Positions 20,880 through 37,747 of a DNA stretch of 64,000 nucleotides are shown here, in pieces. The position numbers and the translations under genes were made by a program. The notes below the pieces were generated by a model. It did not search any database. It was not told the DNA's origin and saw nothing but the letters and a program-made list of their open reading frames with translations. The stretch's first letter is position 1. Each line of letters starts with the position of its first letter. Origin of the DNA: Bog-159 sp035499555 (GTDB lineage Bacteria > Acidobacteriota > Terriglobia > Bryobacterales > Bryobacteraceae); the NCBI GenBank assembly GCA_035499555.1, contig DATJYO010000088.1:1-64000 (forward strand), given 5' to 3'.

Positions 20880-21590
20880 ATGGCACACAAGCAAGGTAAA
20901 CAGTATCAAGCTGCGGCTAAACAGGTTCAAGCGCGGGATTACGCGCTGGAAGAAGCCGTACCACTGCTGCAGAAAATCAAGTTCGCCAAATTCGATGAAA
21001 CCGTCGAAGTCCATCTGCGGCTGGGGGTGGACCCCAAGCACGCCGATCAGATGGTACGCGGCACGGTGCTGATGCCCAACGGTTTGGGCAAGTCCAAGAA
21101 AGTGCTGGTCATCGCCGGCGGCGATAAACAGAAGGAAGCGGAAGATGCCGGCGCCGATTTCGTCGGTGGCGAGAACATGGTCAACAAGATCCAGTCGGAG
21201 AGCTGGACCGATTACGATGCCGTGATCGCCACGCCGGACATGATGCGTTCGGTGGGCAAGCTGGGCAAGATTCTGGGTCCCCGCGGGCTGATGCCGAATC
21301 CCAAGACCGGCACGGTGACGGTGGAAGTCGCCAAGGCGGTGAGGGAGATCAAAGCCGGCAAGGTCGAGTTCCGCGTGGACAAGACCGGGATCATACATGC
21401 GCCGGTGGGCAAGATCAGCTTCACTTCCGAAAAACTGGTGGAGAATGCCTCCAGCCTGATCAGCGCGGTGGTCAAGGCGAAGCCGGCGGCGGCCAAGGGC
21501 AAGTACGTCAAGAGCGCCACCATCTGTTCCACGATGGGGCCGGGCGTTTCGATCGATGTGACCGTCTTCAGCACAAAGGCGGCGGTCTAG
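20880..21590 (+). CDS. rplA: Large ribosomal subunit protein L1
   Basis: A component of the L1 stalk that also represses its own mRNA in many bacteria. The 236 residues match uL1: GTVLMPNGLGKSKKV, ATPDMMRSVGKLGKILGPRG and the ending ICSTMGPGVSIDV. GGAG stands just before the ATG. Normally rplK precedes rplA, but here the upstream gene is an unrelated secreted protein, so the L11-L1 pair is broken. It is followed by rplJ after 19 bases. Confidence 0.96.
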   Translation: MAHKQGKQYQAAAKQVQARDYALEEAVPLLQKIKFAKFDETVEVHLRLGVDPKHADQMVRGTVLMPNGLGKSKKVLVIAGGDKQKEAEDAGADFVGGENMVNKIQSESWTDYDAVIATPDMMRSVGKLGKILGPRGLMPNPKTGTVTVEVAKAVREIKAGKVEFRVDKTGIIHAPVGKISFTSEKLVENASSLISAVVKAKPAAAKGKYVKSATICSTMGPGVSIDVTVFSTKAAV

Positions 21591-21609
21591 TTCCCTCGCG
21601 GGTGTCGAA

Positions 21610-22134
21610 ATGAAAAAGAAAGAAGACAAACAGAAAGATCTCGAAGCGCTGCGCAAGGATCTGGAAGCCTCCCGGAACATGTTCGTGACCGGCTACGAGA
21701 AGCTGCGCGTGGACCAGGACTTCGAACTGCGCAAGACCATCCGGGCGGCCGGCGGGCGCTACCGGGTGATCAAAAACAACATCGCCGAGAAGGCCGCCGA
21801 AGGCACGCCCGCGCAAGAGGTTATGAAGAACCTGCGGGGGATGACGTCGCTCGCCTACACCACCAGCGACCCGGTGGCGCTGGCCAAGGCGCTGACCGCG
21901 TATGCCAAAACGAACCCATCGTTCACCTTCAAGGCCGGGCTGGTGGAAGGGCGGGTCATCGACGTAAAGGCCATCAACGATCTGGCCAGTATGCCCCCCA
22001 AGGAGGAAATCTTCGCCAAGCTGCTGTACCTGATCAATGCTCCGGCGCAGCGCCTGGTGACGGCCTTGGGCGCCGTCGGGCGGAACGTGGCGGTAGCGAT
22101 CGACCAGGGCGTTAAGGAAAACAAGTTTAAGTAG
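21610..22134 (+). CDS. rplJ: Large ribosomal subunit protein L10
   Basis: The base of the L7/L12 stalk, binding 23S rRNA and the L7/L12 dimers. The 174 residues include FVTGYEKLRV near the N-terminus, then YRVIKNNIAEKA, followed by the C-terminal helix (LLYLINAPAQRLVTALGAV) that carries the L7/L12 dimers. It lies between rplA and rplL, the usual order. Confidence 0.95.
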   Translation: MKKKEDKQKDLEALRKDLEASRNMFVTGYEKLRVDQDFELRKTIRAAGGRYRVIKNNIAEKAAEGTPAQEVMKNLRGMTSLAYTTSDPVALAKALTAYAKTNPSFTFKAGLVEGRVIDVKAINDLASMPPKEEIFAKLLYLINAPAQRLVTALGAVGRNVAVAIDQGVKENKFK

Positions 22135-22164
22135 CGAGTTTATCGAACAGGAGTATTTAGGAAA

Positions 22165-22548
22165 ATGGCGGACATCAACGCAATTGCGGATCAGATTCAA
22201 GGCTTGACCCTGCTGGAAGCTTCCCAGCTGGTCAAGCTGCTCGAAGAAAAGCTGGGCGTTTCGGCGGCGGCAGCAGCTCCGGTGATGGTGGCCGGCGGCG
22301 GCGCGCCCGCGGCGGCGGCGCCCGCAGCCGAGGAGAAGACCGAATTCGCGGTCGTTCTCACTGCGGTCGGCGCCAACAAGATCAACGTCATCAAAGCGGT
22401 TCGCGAAGTCACCAGTTTGGGTTTGAAGGAAGCCAAGGACCTGGTGGACGGCGCGCCCAAACCGATCAAAGAAGGCGTCAGCAAAGACGAAGCGGAAGCC
22501 ATCAAGAAGAAGTTCACCGACGCCGGCGCTACCGTGGAAGTGAAGTAA
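22165..22548 (+). CDS. rplL: Large ribosomal subunit protein L7/L12
   Basis: The stalk protein that recruits and activates translation factors. The 127-residue protein has the N-terminal dimerisation domain, an Ala/Pro hinge (about residues 34-54), and the C-terminal domain with VIKAVREVTSLGLKEAKDLV and TVEVK. AGGAG lies upstream (aacaggagtattt). The next gene, rpoB, begins 457 bases later, after a regulatory leader. Confidence 0.96.
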   Translation: MADINAIADQIQGLTLLEASQLVKLLEEKLGVSAAAAAPVMVAGGGAPAAAAPAAEEKTEFAVVLTAVGANKINVIKAVREVTSLGLKEAKDLVDGAPKPIKEGVSKDEAEAIKKKFTDAGATVEVK

Positions 22549-22615
22549 CGCAGCCGGTCGATTACCCGTAAGTATTAGCAATTGCTAGGCTTGAAAGCTG
22601 GCAACAGAAATGCTG

Positions 22616-22645
22616 TTGACGGCTGGGGTGGGGCTTTGGTAGTAT
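22616..22645 (+). promoter_or_regulatory. Candidate promoter in the rplL-rpoB spacer
   Basis: TTGACG at 22616, an 18-base spacer and TAGTAT at 22640. It overlaps a small hairpin (caacag/ctgttg). It could be an internal rpoB promoter, but the -10 is weak. Confidence 0.3.
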
Positions 22646-22721
22646 TACCGGTTGGGATCTTCTTTTTCCGACCGGATTCGATCCCATTGGTGACTGTGAA
22701 CTTCGAATCCTGGCAGTTCAA

Positions 22722-22744
22722 TTGCAGTTGGCTCGCAACTGCAA
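22722..22744 (+). other. RNA hairpin in the rplL-rpoB leader
   Basis: An 8-base perfect stem (TTGCAGTT pairs with AACTGCAA) with a 7-base loop, not followed by T residues. The flanking spacer (22549-23005) has no credible gene. Confidence 0.5.
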
Positions 22745-22912
22745 GAAGGGGATTTGCGTCCCTTCGCATGTTCCTATCTCGACAGGATTCGTGTGCCTTT
22801 GGGCGCTCGTCTTCTAATTCCCGCCCACCCGATCGCGCTGACGCACCCGACCCGGCTCTCGCAGCCAACCCTGTTCCGGCTTCCATCCGGTTCCTGCCCC
22901 TGCAACACTTTG

Positions 22913-22960
22913 CGGCCACACCCAGAAGCGATGCTTCGCCGGGTTGGCCGGTGCTTTTTT
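22913..22960 (+). terminator. Attenuator-like hairpin and T tract between rplL and rpoB
   Basis: An outer stem CGGCCA/TGGCCG and an inner stem GAAGC/GCTTC can pair, followed by GTGC and six T residues. Partial termination here would lower rpoBC expression relative to rplJL, as known for the E. coli attenuator in the same spacer. Its end is 45 bases before the rpoB start. Confidence 0.65.
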
Positions 22961-23005
22961 GATTCGTAGCTCTAAGGCTGATCGGCCCTCAGGAGTGTTT
23001 AAAGT

Positions 23006-27397
<4,392 letters not shown>

Positions 27398-27500
27398 TGC
27401 GTGGGCATGTTCTTTTGAAAGCTGCGGAGAGCGGGAGCCGTCCGAACCCGCTGCGCAGCACCCAGAACCGCAGGCCGCAAGGCATGCATTGGAGGTTATT

Positions 27501-31715
<4,215 letters not shown>

Positions 31716-31736
31716 CTTGTCGGGTTAGTGATATCG

Positions 31737-31774
31737 CGCCGCCGGCTGCTTGCGGGCATGCCGGCGGCGTTTTT
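31737..31774 (+). terminator. Rho-independent terminator after rpoC
   Basis: A 9-base GC stem (CGCCGCCGG pairs with CCGGCGGCG) with a 15-base loop and a run of five T residues. It ends the rplA-rpoC transcription unit. Confidence 0.88.
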
Positions 31775-31843
31775 ATTTGGAGCCTGCTCCTCAACCGCAG
31801 TCGCAACTCGCCCGTCGATCCGCTGTTAAACTGGTGCGAGCCT

Positions 31844-32674
31844 ATGCCGCTGCGAATCAGCGTTCTCGCCTCCGGATCGGTGCTGCTGGATGGCCGGCCG
31901 GTGGGACTGCGCGAATTGGAAACAGTTTTGGCGGAAGCCAAAGCCAGCAATAAAACCGTCTTGTACTATCGGGAGAATTCCGCAGCGAATGCCTCGCCCA
32001 TCGCCGAGGAGGTGATCCAGGCGGTAACCAGGCACAAGCTGCCGATCAGTCTTTCCACCAAGCCGGATTTCTCCGATTACGTGGACGCATCCGGGCACGT
32101 GCATCCGCGCGCAGACGACCGTTTCGCGCCGCGTATGCCGGAAGTGAGGCTGATCCCGGATCTGGAAAATGCGTTTTCGGCTGCCAGGAAAATGGCGGCC
32201 GCCGGTACGGTGATCGTGCGGCCCAGCCGGAAAGCCCTGGCGGTGCCGCGCATGACCGAGTCCCCCGCACTAAGGGCCGGCGCGGAAGGTCTGGCAAAGT
32301 TGATCCCAGGCGACCGGAAGCGCAACATCGTGGCTATCGCTTTCACGGATTTCGCGCCGCCCGAAGTGGTCGCACCCAGCCTGGCTGACGCCAACCTGGC
32401 GATCCCCTTTTTCGGCATGCTGCTCGGGCTAACCTATCTCGGCCACGCGGTGTGGGTATTCGAGGGTCACGAGTCCGCCCTGGCGGCCGGCTGCCGCGAG
32501 GCCGATGTGCTGATCGTCGATAGCGGCATGGCGCCTTTGCTCGCCGCCGGCTGGCAGGATGTCGCCGCCCAGGCTATGCGGAATCCCAATATTCTGTTTC
32601 ACGATCGCAAGACCTTCCGGCTGCTGGTCGTGCGCAAGGCGGGAGGCGGTCCGGGACTGGGATTCCCCGCCTAG
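31844..32674 (+). CDS. Hypothetical protein with an ExbD/TolR-like N-terminal part
   Basis: A 276-residue protein with no signal peptide. Residues 1-80 resemble the periplasmic part of ExbD/TolR: VLLDGRPVGLRELETVL, VLYYREN, and LPISLSTKPDFSDYVD. No N-terminal membrane anchor is present, so it is not a normal ExbD. The rest (about 110-270) is Ala-rich with FTDFAPPEVVAPS and VLIVDSGMAPLLAAGW and was not recognised. It is followed by the Gfo/Idh gene on the same strand after 57 bases. Confidence 0.7.
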   Translation: MPLRISVLASGSVLLDGRPVGLRELETVLAEAKASNKTVLYYRENSAANASPIAEEVIQAVTRHKLPISLSTKPDFSDYVDASGHVHPRADDRFAPRMPEVRLIPDLENAFSAARKMAAAGTVIVRPSRKALAVPRMTESPALRAGAEGLAKLIPGDRKRNIVAIAFTDFAPPEVVAPSLADANLAIPFFGMLLGLTYLGHAVWVFEGHESALAAGCREADVLIVDSGMAPLLAAGWQDVAAQAMRNPNILFHDRKTFRLLVVRKAGGGPGLGFPA

Positions 32675-32731
32675 GCGACGATCCCTCGCATGTTACAATT
32701 TGGAGGCAGACCTCTTCTTTAAGGACTCCCC

Positions 32732-34144
32732 ATGGCCCAAGACAAAGATGTCACCCGCCGTGATTTCGTAAAGGCGGCCAGTGCCGTTTCGGCGGTCGCC
32801 GCCGCTATCCCTACCGTCCAGGGCGCACCGTTCATCCAGAAGGTGCATGCCGCCAACGAACAGGTTCAGTACGGCTTTATCGGCACCGGCAGCCGCGGCA
32901 ACTATCTGCTGAAACACCTCCACGAGACCGACCTGGGACGCTGCGTCGCGGTCTGCGACAATTACGATCCCAACTTGAAAAAGGGTATCGCCACCGCCGG
33001 CAACAATCCCGCGGCATACAAGGACTACCGCGAACTGCTGGCGCGTAAAGATATCGACGCGGTGCTCATCGCCGTGCCGCTCTACGAGCATTTCCCCATC
33101 ACCAAGGACAGCCTGGAAGCCGGCAAGCACGTTTTCTGCGAAAAGAGCCTGGTCCACAAGGCTCGTGAAGTGCATGCGCTGCGCGACGTCGTGGCGCAGC
33201 ATCCCAAACAGGTCATGCAGGTGGGATTGCAGCGGCGCTACAGCGAGTTTTATCAGACCTGCAAACGGATGATCGACCAGGGGGTACTGGGAAACGTCAC
33301 CCACATCCGCGGCCAGTGGCATCGTAATTCGGACCAGCGCCGGCCGGTGCCCGACCCCTCGTTGGAGCGCAAGATCAACTGGCGCATGTATCGCGAATAC
33401 GCCGGCGGCAACACCGCCGAGCTGGCCTCCCACCAGATCGATGTGGCCGACTGGATGTTTGGCCATCCGCCGGAATATGTCATCGGTGTGGGCGGCATCG
33501 ACACGTTCAAGGACGGCCGCGATGTGTACGACAACATCCAGTTGATCTACGTTTACCCCAACGGGCGCAAGCTGCTGTACAGCTCCATCAGCACCAGCTC
33601 GCACCTGGACCTGTTGCAGGCGCAGCGGCAGGAGTTCGGCGAAGTGATCATGGGGACGGCGGGAGCCATCGAGATCACCATCGGCGACGACAATCACCCG
33701 GCCACCGCGCTGTGGTATCGCGAGCCCAAGCCGGTATCGGCTGCCAACGTGAAGAAGGCCGACGGCAAGAAAGAAGCGTTTCAGGCCGGGGCCACCATGA
33801 CCACGGCCGCGGCTTCGCAAGGCATTCCCATCCTGCTGCCGAAGGATGCGCAGTCGTCGAGCGATTCGTTCCTGACCCGCGAAGCCAAGTTCGCGCGCCG
33901 CTGGCTCTACAGCAAGGGCATCATGATGCCGGAAGAAGATCGCAATCCGGTGACGGTGGAGCTCGAGGAGTTCTTCCTCTGCTGCAAAGACCCGGTGAAC
34001 CGCAAACCGAAGGCCGACCTGGAAATCGGGCTGAACGACTCGACGGCGGTCATTCTCTCCAACCTGGCCATGGATGAGCACCGGCGGGTGGACTTCAGCG
34101 AAATGCAGACGCTGGGTCTCGAGGAAGCCAAGAAGAAAGCGTAG
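32732..34144 (+). CDS. Tat-exported Gfo/Idh/MocA-family oxidoreductase
   Basis: An NAD(P)-dependent sugar or cyclitol dehydrogenase-like protein of 470 residues. The N-terminus has a twin-arginine signal (TRRDFVKAASA, R9 and R10), so it is exported folded. The Rossmann fold starts at YGFIGTGSRGNY, and the family motif EKSLVHKAREV (EKP-like, here EKS) appears near residue 136. The C-terminal domain has GGNTAELASHQIDVADW. Secreted members are common in Acidobacteriota and Planctomycetes and may act on cell-wall or plant sugars. The actual substrate is not readable. Confidence 0.88.
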   Translation: MAQDKDVTRRDFVKAASAVSAVAAAIPTVQGAPFIQKVHAANEQVQYGFIGTGSRGNYLLKHLHETDLGRCVAVCDNYDPNLKKGIATAGNNPAAYKDYRELLARKDIDAVLIAVPLYEHFPITKDSLEAGKHVFCEKSLVHKAREVHALRDVVAQHPKQVMQVGLQRRYSEFYQTCKRMIDQGVLGNVTHIRGQWHRNSDQRRPVPDPSLERKINWRMYREYAGGNTAELASHQIDVADWMFGHPPEYVIGVGGIDTFKDGRDVYDNIQLIYVYPNGRKLLYSSISTSSHLDLLQAQRQEFGEVIMGTAGAIEITIGDDNHPATALWYREPKPVSAANVKKADGKKEAFQAGATMTTAAASQGIPILLPKDAQSSSDSFLTREAKFARRWLYSKGIMMPEEDRNPVTVELEEFFLCCKDPVNRKPKADLEIGLNDSTAVILSNLAMDEHRRVDFSEMQTLGLEEAKKKA

Positions 34145-34165
34145 CCGCCGCGGGAAGACAGGCGG

Positions 34166-34750
34166 TCAGCGAGTCAAGGGCGGCGGCACACTGTCGAACG
34201 TCATATCTGACGGCTGGATTCCCTGTTTCTCGCAGTAGCGTTCGTACAGGCTGGCATAGCTGGCTGTGATATAGGCGGATTCGCGAAAGCCCAGGCGGCG
34301 GGCCGTGCGGTCGATCCACATGGGCACGCCTTCCAGCTCCAGATATACGCCGATGGGCGTTTCGTCGAGCGTGGCCACACCGCCTTCGCCGGGGCGCCGG
34401 TATTCGGTGCGGAACTTCTCGTATCGGAAGCAGACCACCAGGCTCAACCGGTCGAGGATCTCGCTCAGCGTGTCCGCGTCGGAAACGTCCACCTCCAGTT
34501 CCTCGCGATTCTTGTGCTTGCCAGGGAGGGGCGGGCCTTTGTAGGTCAAAACGCCGCGATCGCCGGCCCGGCGCACACGCAGCAGTCCGCCGGCGGCGTA
34601 CAGATCGCCGCCGGCCGTATCGAACAGGGCGTTGGATTCGAAGACGCGAGGCGTGGACACCGTGAACCCCGCGGCGTCCAACAGGCGCCGGCCGTAGGCG
34701 GCATTGGCCACCGCCAGCTTGATCTCGATCTCGCGTCCCGAGAGTGCTAT
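34166..34750 (-). CDS. CYTH-domain protein (class IV adenylate cyclase / thiamine-triphosphatase-like), non-standard start
   Basis: Members act on triphosphates, as CyaB-type adenylate cyclase, thiamine triphosphatase or inorganic triphosphatase. The CYTH signature EIEIK is followed by tunnel residues (LRVRR, TYKGP, REELEVDV, FRTEY, VATLDETPIGVYLELEG), so the domain is complete. No ATG, GTG or TTG occurs in frame between the signature and a point about 90 codons upstream. The best start is ATA at 34748-34750, with GGGAGG five bases upstream, overlapping the TAG stop of the upstream gene (ATAG). That gives 194 residues. Fused or error-based explanations remain possible. Confidence 0.8.
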   Translation of the reverse strand: MALSGREIEIKLAVANAAYGRRLLDAAGFTVSTPRVFESNALFDTAGGDLYAAGGLLRVRRAGDRGVLTYKGPPLPGKHKNREELEVDVSDADTLSEILDRLSLVVCFRYEKFRTEYRRPGEGGVATLDETPIGVYLELEGVPMWIDRTARRLGFRESAYITASYASLYERYCEKQGIQPSDMTFDSVPPPLTR

Positions 34751-36126
34751 AGCTTCCTCCCTACGATGGCGTAGTCCAGGCCGCCGAAGAACGATTCGCG
34801 AAATCCGTCCGGAAGCGCCGCCAGGGCGGGATTGGCTTCCGCGGCCGGGGAGCGCCGGTGCACTTCGATCAGCCCCAGACCGTACTCCTCCATGTAAAAT
34901 GCCAGGAGCGCGTGGGGCACCGGGCGGGTATGCGTTGGATCCAGGTAGAAGTGCGTGGCGAAAATGGCCAGGCATTCAGGATTGGGTGTCTCGAGCACCA
35001 GCACGCCGCCGCGCGCCAGACGCGATGCCGCCAGGCGCACCATCTCCGGCAGATGGGCCGGCGGCAGGTGTTCCACTACCTGCGCGCTGAAGATGCCCCC
35101 CAGGGAGTTCTCGGGCAGTTCCGCGAGGTAGGCGAACAGGTCGGCCGCCTCCGCCGCCAGGCCTTTGTGGCGGCAAAGGTCCACCGACTCCTGGCTCAGA
35201 TCGATGCCGCGCGCCGGGACACCGGCCTCGCGCATCAATTCCAGAAACTCCCCCCGCCCGCAGCCGATATCCAGCACATCCTCGCGGCCCGCGAAGTAGG
35301 GCACGTAGAATCGCTGGCCTTCGCGGACATACTCGGCGGAACCGCGAAAGCGCTCCGCAAATCGTCCGTAATCGAATGACAAGGACGCCGCGGGACCGGG
35401 CGGCACAGGCATAGCGGGGAATGGCGGAGGGTTCACCGCCGCGCGCTGCCGGATCACGCGCAGTTCGGCATGGATCAGGCGCTCGTAGTCCAGGCGGATG
35501 CGCTCCATATCCGACCACAAGCGTGCCTGAATCTCGCGGCTATTGCGTTCCAGCGCGCCGGTAAAATCGGAATGCAGCAGTTGCAGGTGCGTCTGGAGAG
35601 AACTTTCGGCAATACCCGCGCGATGCTGCATCGCGGCATTCAGGTCGGCCAACCCGCGCAGAAGCTTGTGTTCATTGAGCACCAGCTTGTGCTCCCACTC
35701 CGCGCGCCAGTCTATCCAATGCGCGCGAATGTCCCGCTGTTCCTGGGCGCAACTGTTCCTGAACTCCTGTACCTCCGCCTGGATTTGACCGAGCGCGGCC
35801 AGCGCGCGCCGAGTTTCCTCCAGCGCTTCCAGGGAAGCCTGCACGCAGGCCATCACGTTGCGATTGAACTCCACCTGCTCGCGCACGTGCCAGTCCAGCG
35901 CGCGCGCCATCGCCTTCTTGGTTCGCTGGACCAACCAGTTCAACGGGCCGCCGCGGCGCGGATTCACGGTTCCGATGGAGGCAACCTTGGCTTCCGCGGC
36001 GTCGCGGGCGTGCACCAGCGGCATCAGATCCGGGAGCGCCAGCGCGGAGGGCGCGCCGCCGGTTTGCTGTGCCCATACCCGGTCGCGGACCTCCTGCAGC
36101 AGGGCGGTCAATTCATCGGCTTCCAC
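34747..36126 (-). CDS. Coiled-coil class I SAM-dependent methyltransferase
   Basis: A 459-residue protein. The first ~240 residues are mostly helical with long charged stretches (coiled coil, LEETRRALAALGQIQAEVQEF). A methyltransferase domain then begins at RFYVPYFAGREDVLDIGCGRGEFLELM, with the SAM motif DIGCGRG and later VVEHLPP and GGVLVLETPNPE. The gene starts with GTG at 36126 (GGAG upstream) and overlaps the queF end by 14 bases. Its stop overlaps the CYTH start. Similar coiled-coil methyltransferases occur in surface-polysaccharide clusters, but here the neighbours are not sugar genes, so the substrate is open. Confidence 0.82.
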   Translation of the reverse strand: MEADELTALLQEVRDRVWAQQTGGAPSALALPDLMPLVHARDAAEAKVASIGTVNPRRGGPLNWLVQRTKKAMARALDWHVREQVEFNRNVMACVQASLEALEETRRALAALGQIQAEVQEFRNSCAQEQRDIRAHWIDWRAEWEHKLVLNEHKLLRGLADLNAAMQHRAGIAESSLQTHLQLLHSDFTGALERNSREIQARLWSDMERIRLDYERLIHAELRVIRQRAAVNPPPFPAMPVPPGPAASLSFDYGRFAERFRGSAEYVREGQRFYVPYFAGREDVLDIGCGRGEFLELMREAGVPARGIDLSQESVDLCRHKGLAAEAADLFAYLAELPENSLGGIFSAQVVEHLPPAHLPEMVRLAASRLARGGVLVLETPNPECLAIFATHFYLDPTHTRPVPHALLAFYMEEYGLGLIEVHRRSPAAEANPALAALPDGFRESFFGGLDYAIVGRKL

Positions 36127-36511
36127 GTTTCCGGCTCCAGGTGGCGGTGATTTTGGAATGCAGGCCGCCGCGCGGCGTGAACTCGCCCACCACCGTGGCG
36201 CTGACCGGTCTTGTCGCCGCCACCACGTCGCGCAGGAACCGGTTCACCACGTTCTCATAGAAGATACCCAAGTTGCGATACGCCAGCAGATACATCTTCA
36301 GCGATTTCAGCTCCAGGCATCGCTTGTCCGGAACGTAACGCAGCGTCAGCTCACCGAAGTCCGGCAGCCCGGTCTTGGGGCACACGGAGGTGAACTCCGG
36401 AATCACGATCTCGATCTCATAGCCGGGGAACTGGTTGGGCCAGGTCTCGATTTCGGGCAGCGCCGCATGGATGCCGGCGGCGGCATGTTCGTCGGTATAC
36501 GCGCGCTTCAT
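36113..36511 (-). CDS. queF: 7-cyano-7-deazaguanine reductase QueF (type I)
   Basis: NADPH-dependent reduction of preQ0 to preQ1 for queuosine in tRNA. The 132-residue length fits the single-domain type. The nucleophile is Cys44 (FTSVCPKTGLPDFG), Asp51 follows, and ELKSLKMYLLAYRN is at 68-81. Usual members have His before the conserved Glu (FHE), while this one has FYEN at 84-87, a change to note. The start at 36511 overlaps the upstream stop (ATGA). The rest of the long open frame is out of frame with any family sequence. Confidence 0.92.
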   Translation of the reverse strand: MKRAYTDEHAAAGIHAALPEIETWPNQFPGYEIEIVIPEFTSVCPKTGLPDFGELTLRYVPDKRCLELKSLKMYLLAYRNLGIFYENVVNRFLRDVVAATRPVSATVVGEFTPRGGLHSKITATWSRKRGSR

Positions 36512-37722
36512 GACTGCACCAATGTCCGGGCCAGCAGGTCCAGGAACATGCCGACGTCCGCCACCACGCCCACCGCCTGCCCCGTGCCGCGATCGCTCAC
36601 CTTGGTGGCCACCGCCGGGTTTATGTCCACGCACACGATTTTCACCCAGCTCGGCAACATGTTGCCGGTCGCAATCGAGTGCAGCATCGAACCCAGACAC
36701 AGCACCAGGCCCGCGCCTCGCAACTGCTCGGCGTAGGCGTCCTGCGCCGCGTTCATGTCCGTGATGGTATCCGGGAGGGGGCCGTCGTCGCGCAGGCTGC
36801 CCGCCAGCACGAACGGCACGCCGGCCTGCACGCACTCATAGAGGATGCCGCCGGCGAGACGCCCGCCCTCCACTGCCTGGCGGACACTGCCGGCGTGATA
36901 AATCGCGTTGATGGCGCGCATGTGATTGCGATGGCCGTGCTCTTCCTGCCGGCCATCGGCGAGGCGTACTCCGAGCGAGGTGCCGAACAGCGCCGCTTCG
37001 GCATCGTGTACGCCGAGCGCGTTGCCGCTCAACAGGGCCTGCACGAATCCGCCGCGGATCAATGCGGCGAGACCCTGCACCCCGCCGGTATGCACCACCA
37101 CGGGACCCGCCACCACAACCACTTTCTGATGCTGTTCGCGTGTCTGCCGGACGAGCGTGGCAGTCTGGCGCACGGCCGTTTCCATCTGCCGTTCCGACGA
37201 AATGCCGTTCGCCATGAACGCGAACTCCAGGCGGTCGCGTTCCTTGGCCTCCGGAACGACGCGAATGCCGCGGGTGCCCACTACCACGCGATCGCAGATC
37301 TTGATGTCGCGCAGCCGGCGGCAGATCGCGCGCCCGTCGGCGACCACGATGAGCGCGTCCATGCGCTGGTTTTCCACCTCCAGCCATTTCTGCGAGAAGC
37401 GGACGAACGTGCGGTGATTCGTCGTGGAATAGAAATCTTCCGGTGCACAGCAGGGACGTTCCACCTCGCGCAGAGCGGCGTCGCCCGGATCGACGGCCGC
37501 GCAGCCGAGCTGCAGCAGGTCTTCCAGAAGATGCGCCATCAGCTCGGGAGTGGGCGCTTCCACCTTCAGGCGCAGGTAAGAGAGTTCGCTGTTGGTGCGG
37601 CCGATGCGGAACTGTTCCACCTCGAAGCGGCCGTGATGTTCCACCACCTTATCGAAGATGTTTTCCATCACGTGGGAGTCGATCAGGTGGCCTTCCGCTT
37701 CGACGACTTCCTGTAGATGCAT
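36508..37722 (-). CDS. LOR/SDH-domain protein (TIGR00300 family), possible ornithine cyclodeaminase
   Basis: A 404-residue protein of the family named for similarity to a bifunctional lysine-ketoglutarate reductase/saccharopine dehydrogenase. Archaeal and cyanobacterial members are linked to ornithine or arginine breakdown with NAD. The N-terminal part (GHLIDSHVMENIFDKVVE, RIGRTNSELSYLRL) is followed by a Rossmann-like region (VVVVAGPVVVHTGG, CVDINPAV). ATG at 37722 is preferred to the TTG just before it. It heads a four-gene overlapping series with queF, the methyltransferase and the CYTH gene. It is divergent from the next gene with 25 bases between. Confidence 0.8.
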   Translation of the reverse strand: MHLQEVVEAEGHLIDSHVMENIFDKVVEHHGRFEVEQFRIGRTNSELSYLRLKVEAPTPELMAHLLEDLLQLGCAAVDPGDAALREVERPCCAPEDFYSTTNHRTFVRFSQKWLEVENQRMDALIVVADGRAICRRLRDIKICDRVVVGTRGIRVVPEAKERDRLEFAFMANGISSERQMETAVRQTATLVRQTREQHQKVVVVAGPVVVHTGGVQGLAALIRGGFVQALLSGNALGVHDAEAALFGTSLGVRLADGRQEEHGHRNHMRAINAIYHAGSVRQAVEGGRLAGGILYECVQAGVPFVLAGSLRDDGPLPDTITDMNAAQDAYAEQLRGAGLVLCLGSMLHSIATGNMLPSWVKIVCVDINPAVATKVSDRGTGQAVGVVADVGMFLDLLARTLVQS

Positions 37723-37747
37723 CAATAAATTATTGTAGACTGTTCAC

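Noticed and set aside
22582..22962. A 126-codon plus-strand frame in the rplL-rpoB spacer
   Set aside because: No SD, no family sequence, and it runs across the attenuator hairpin.
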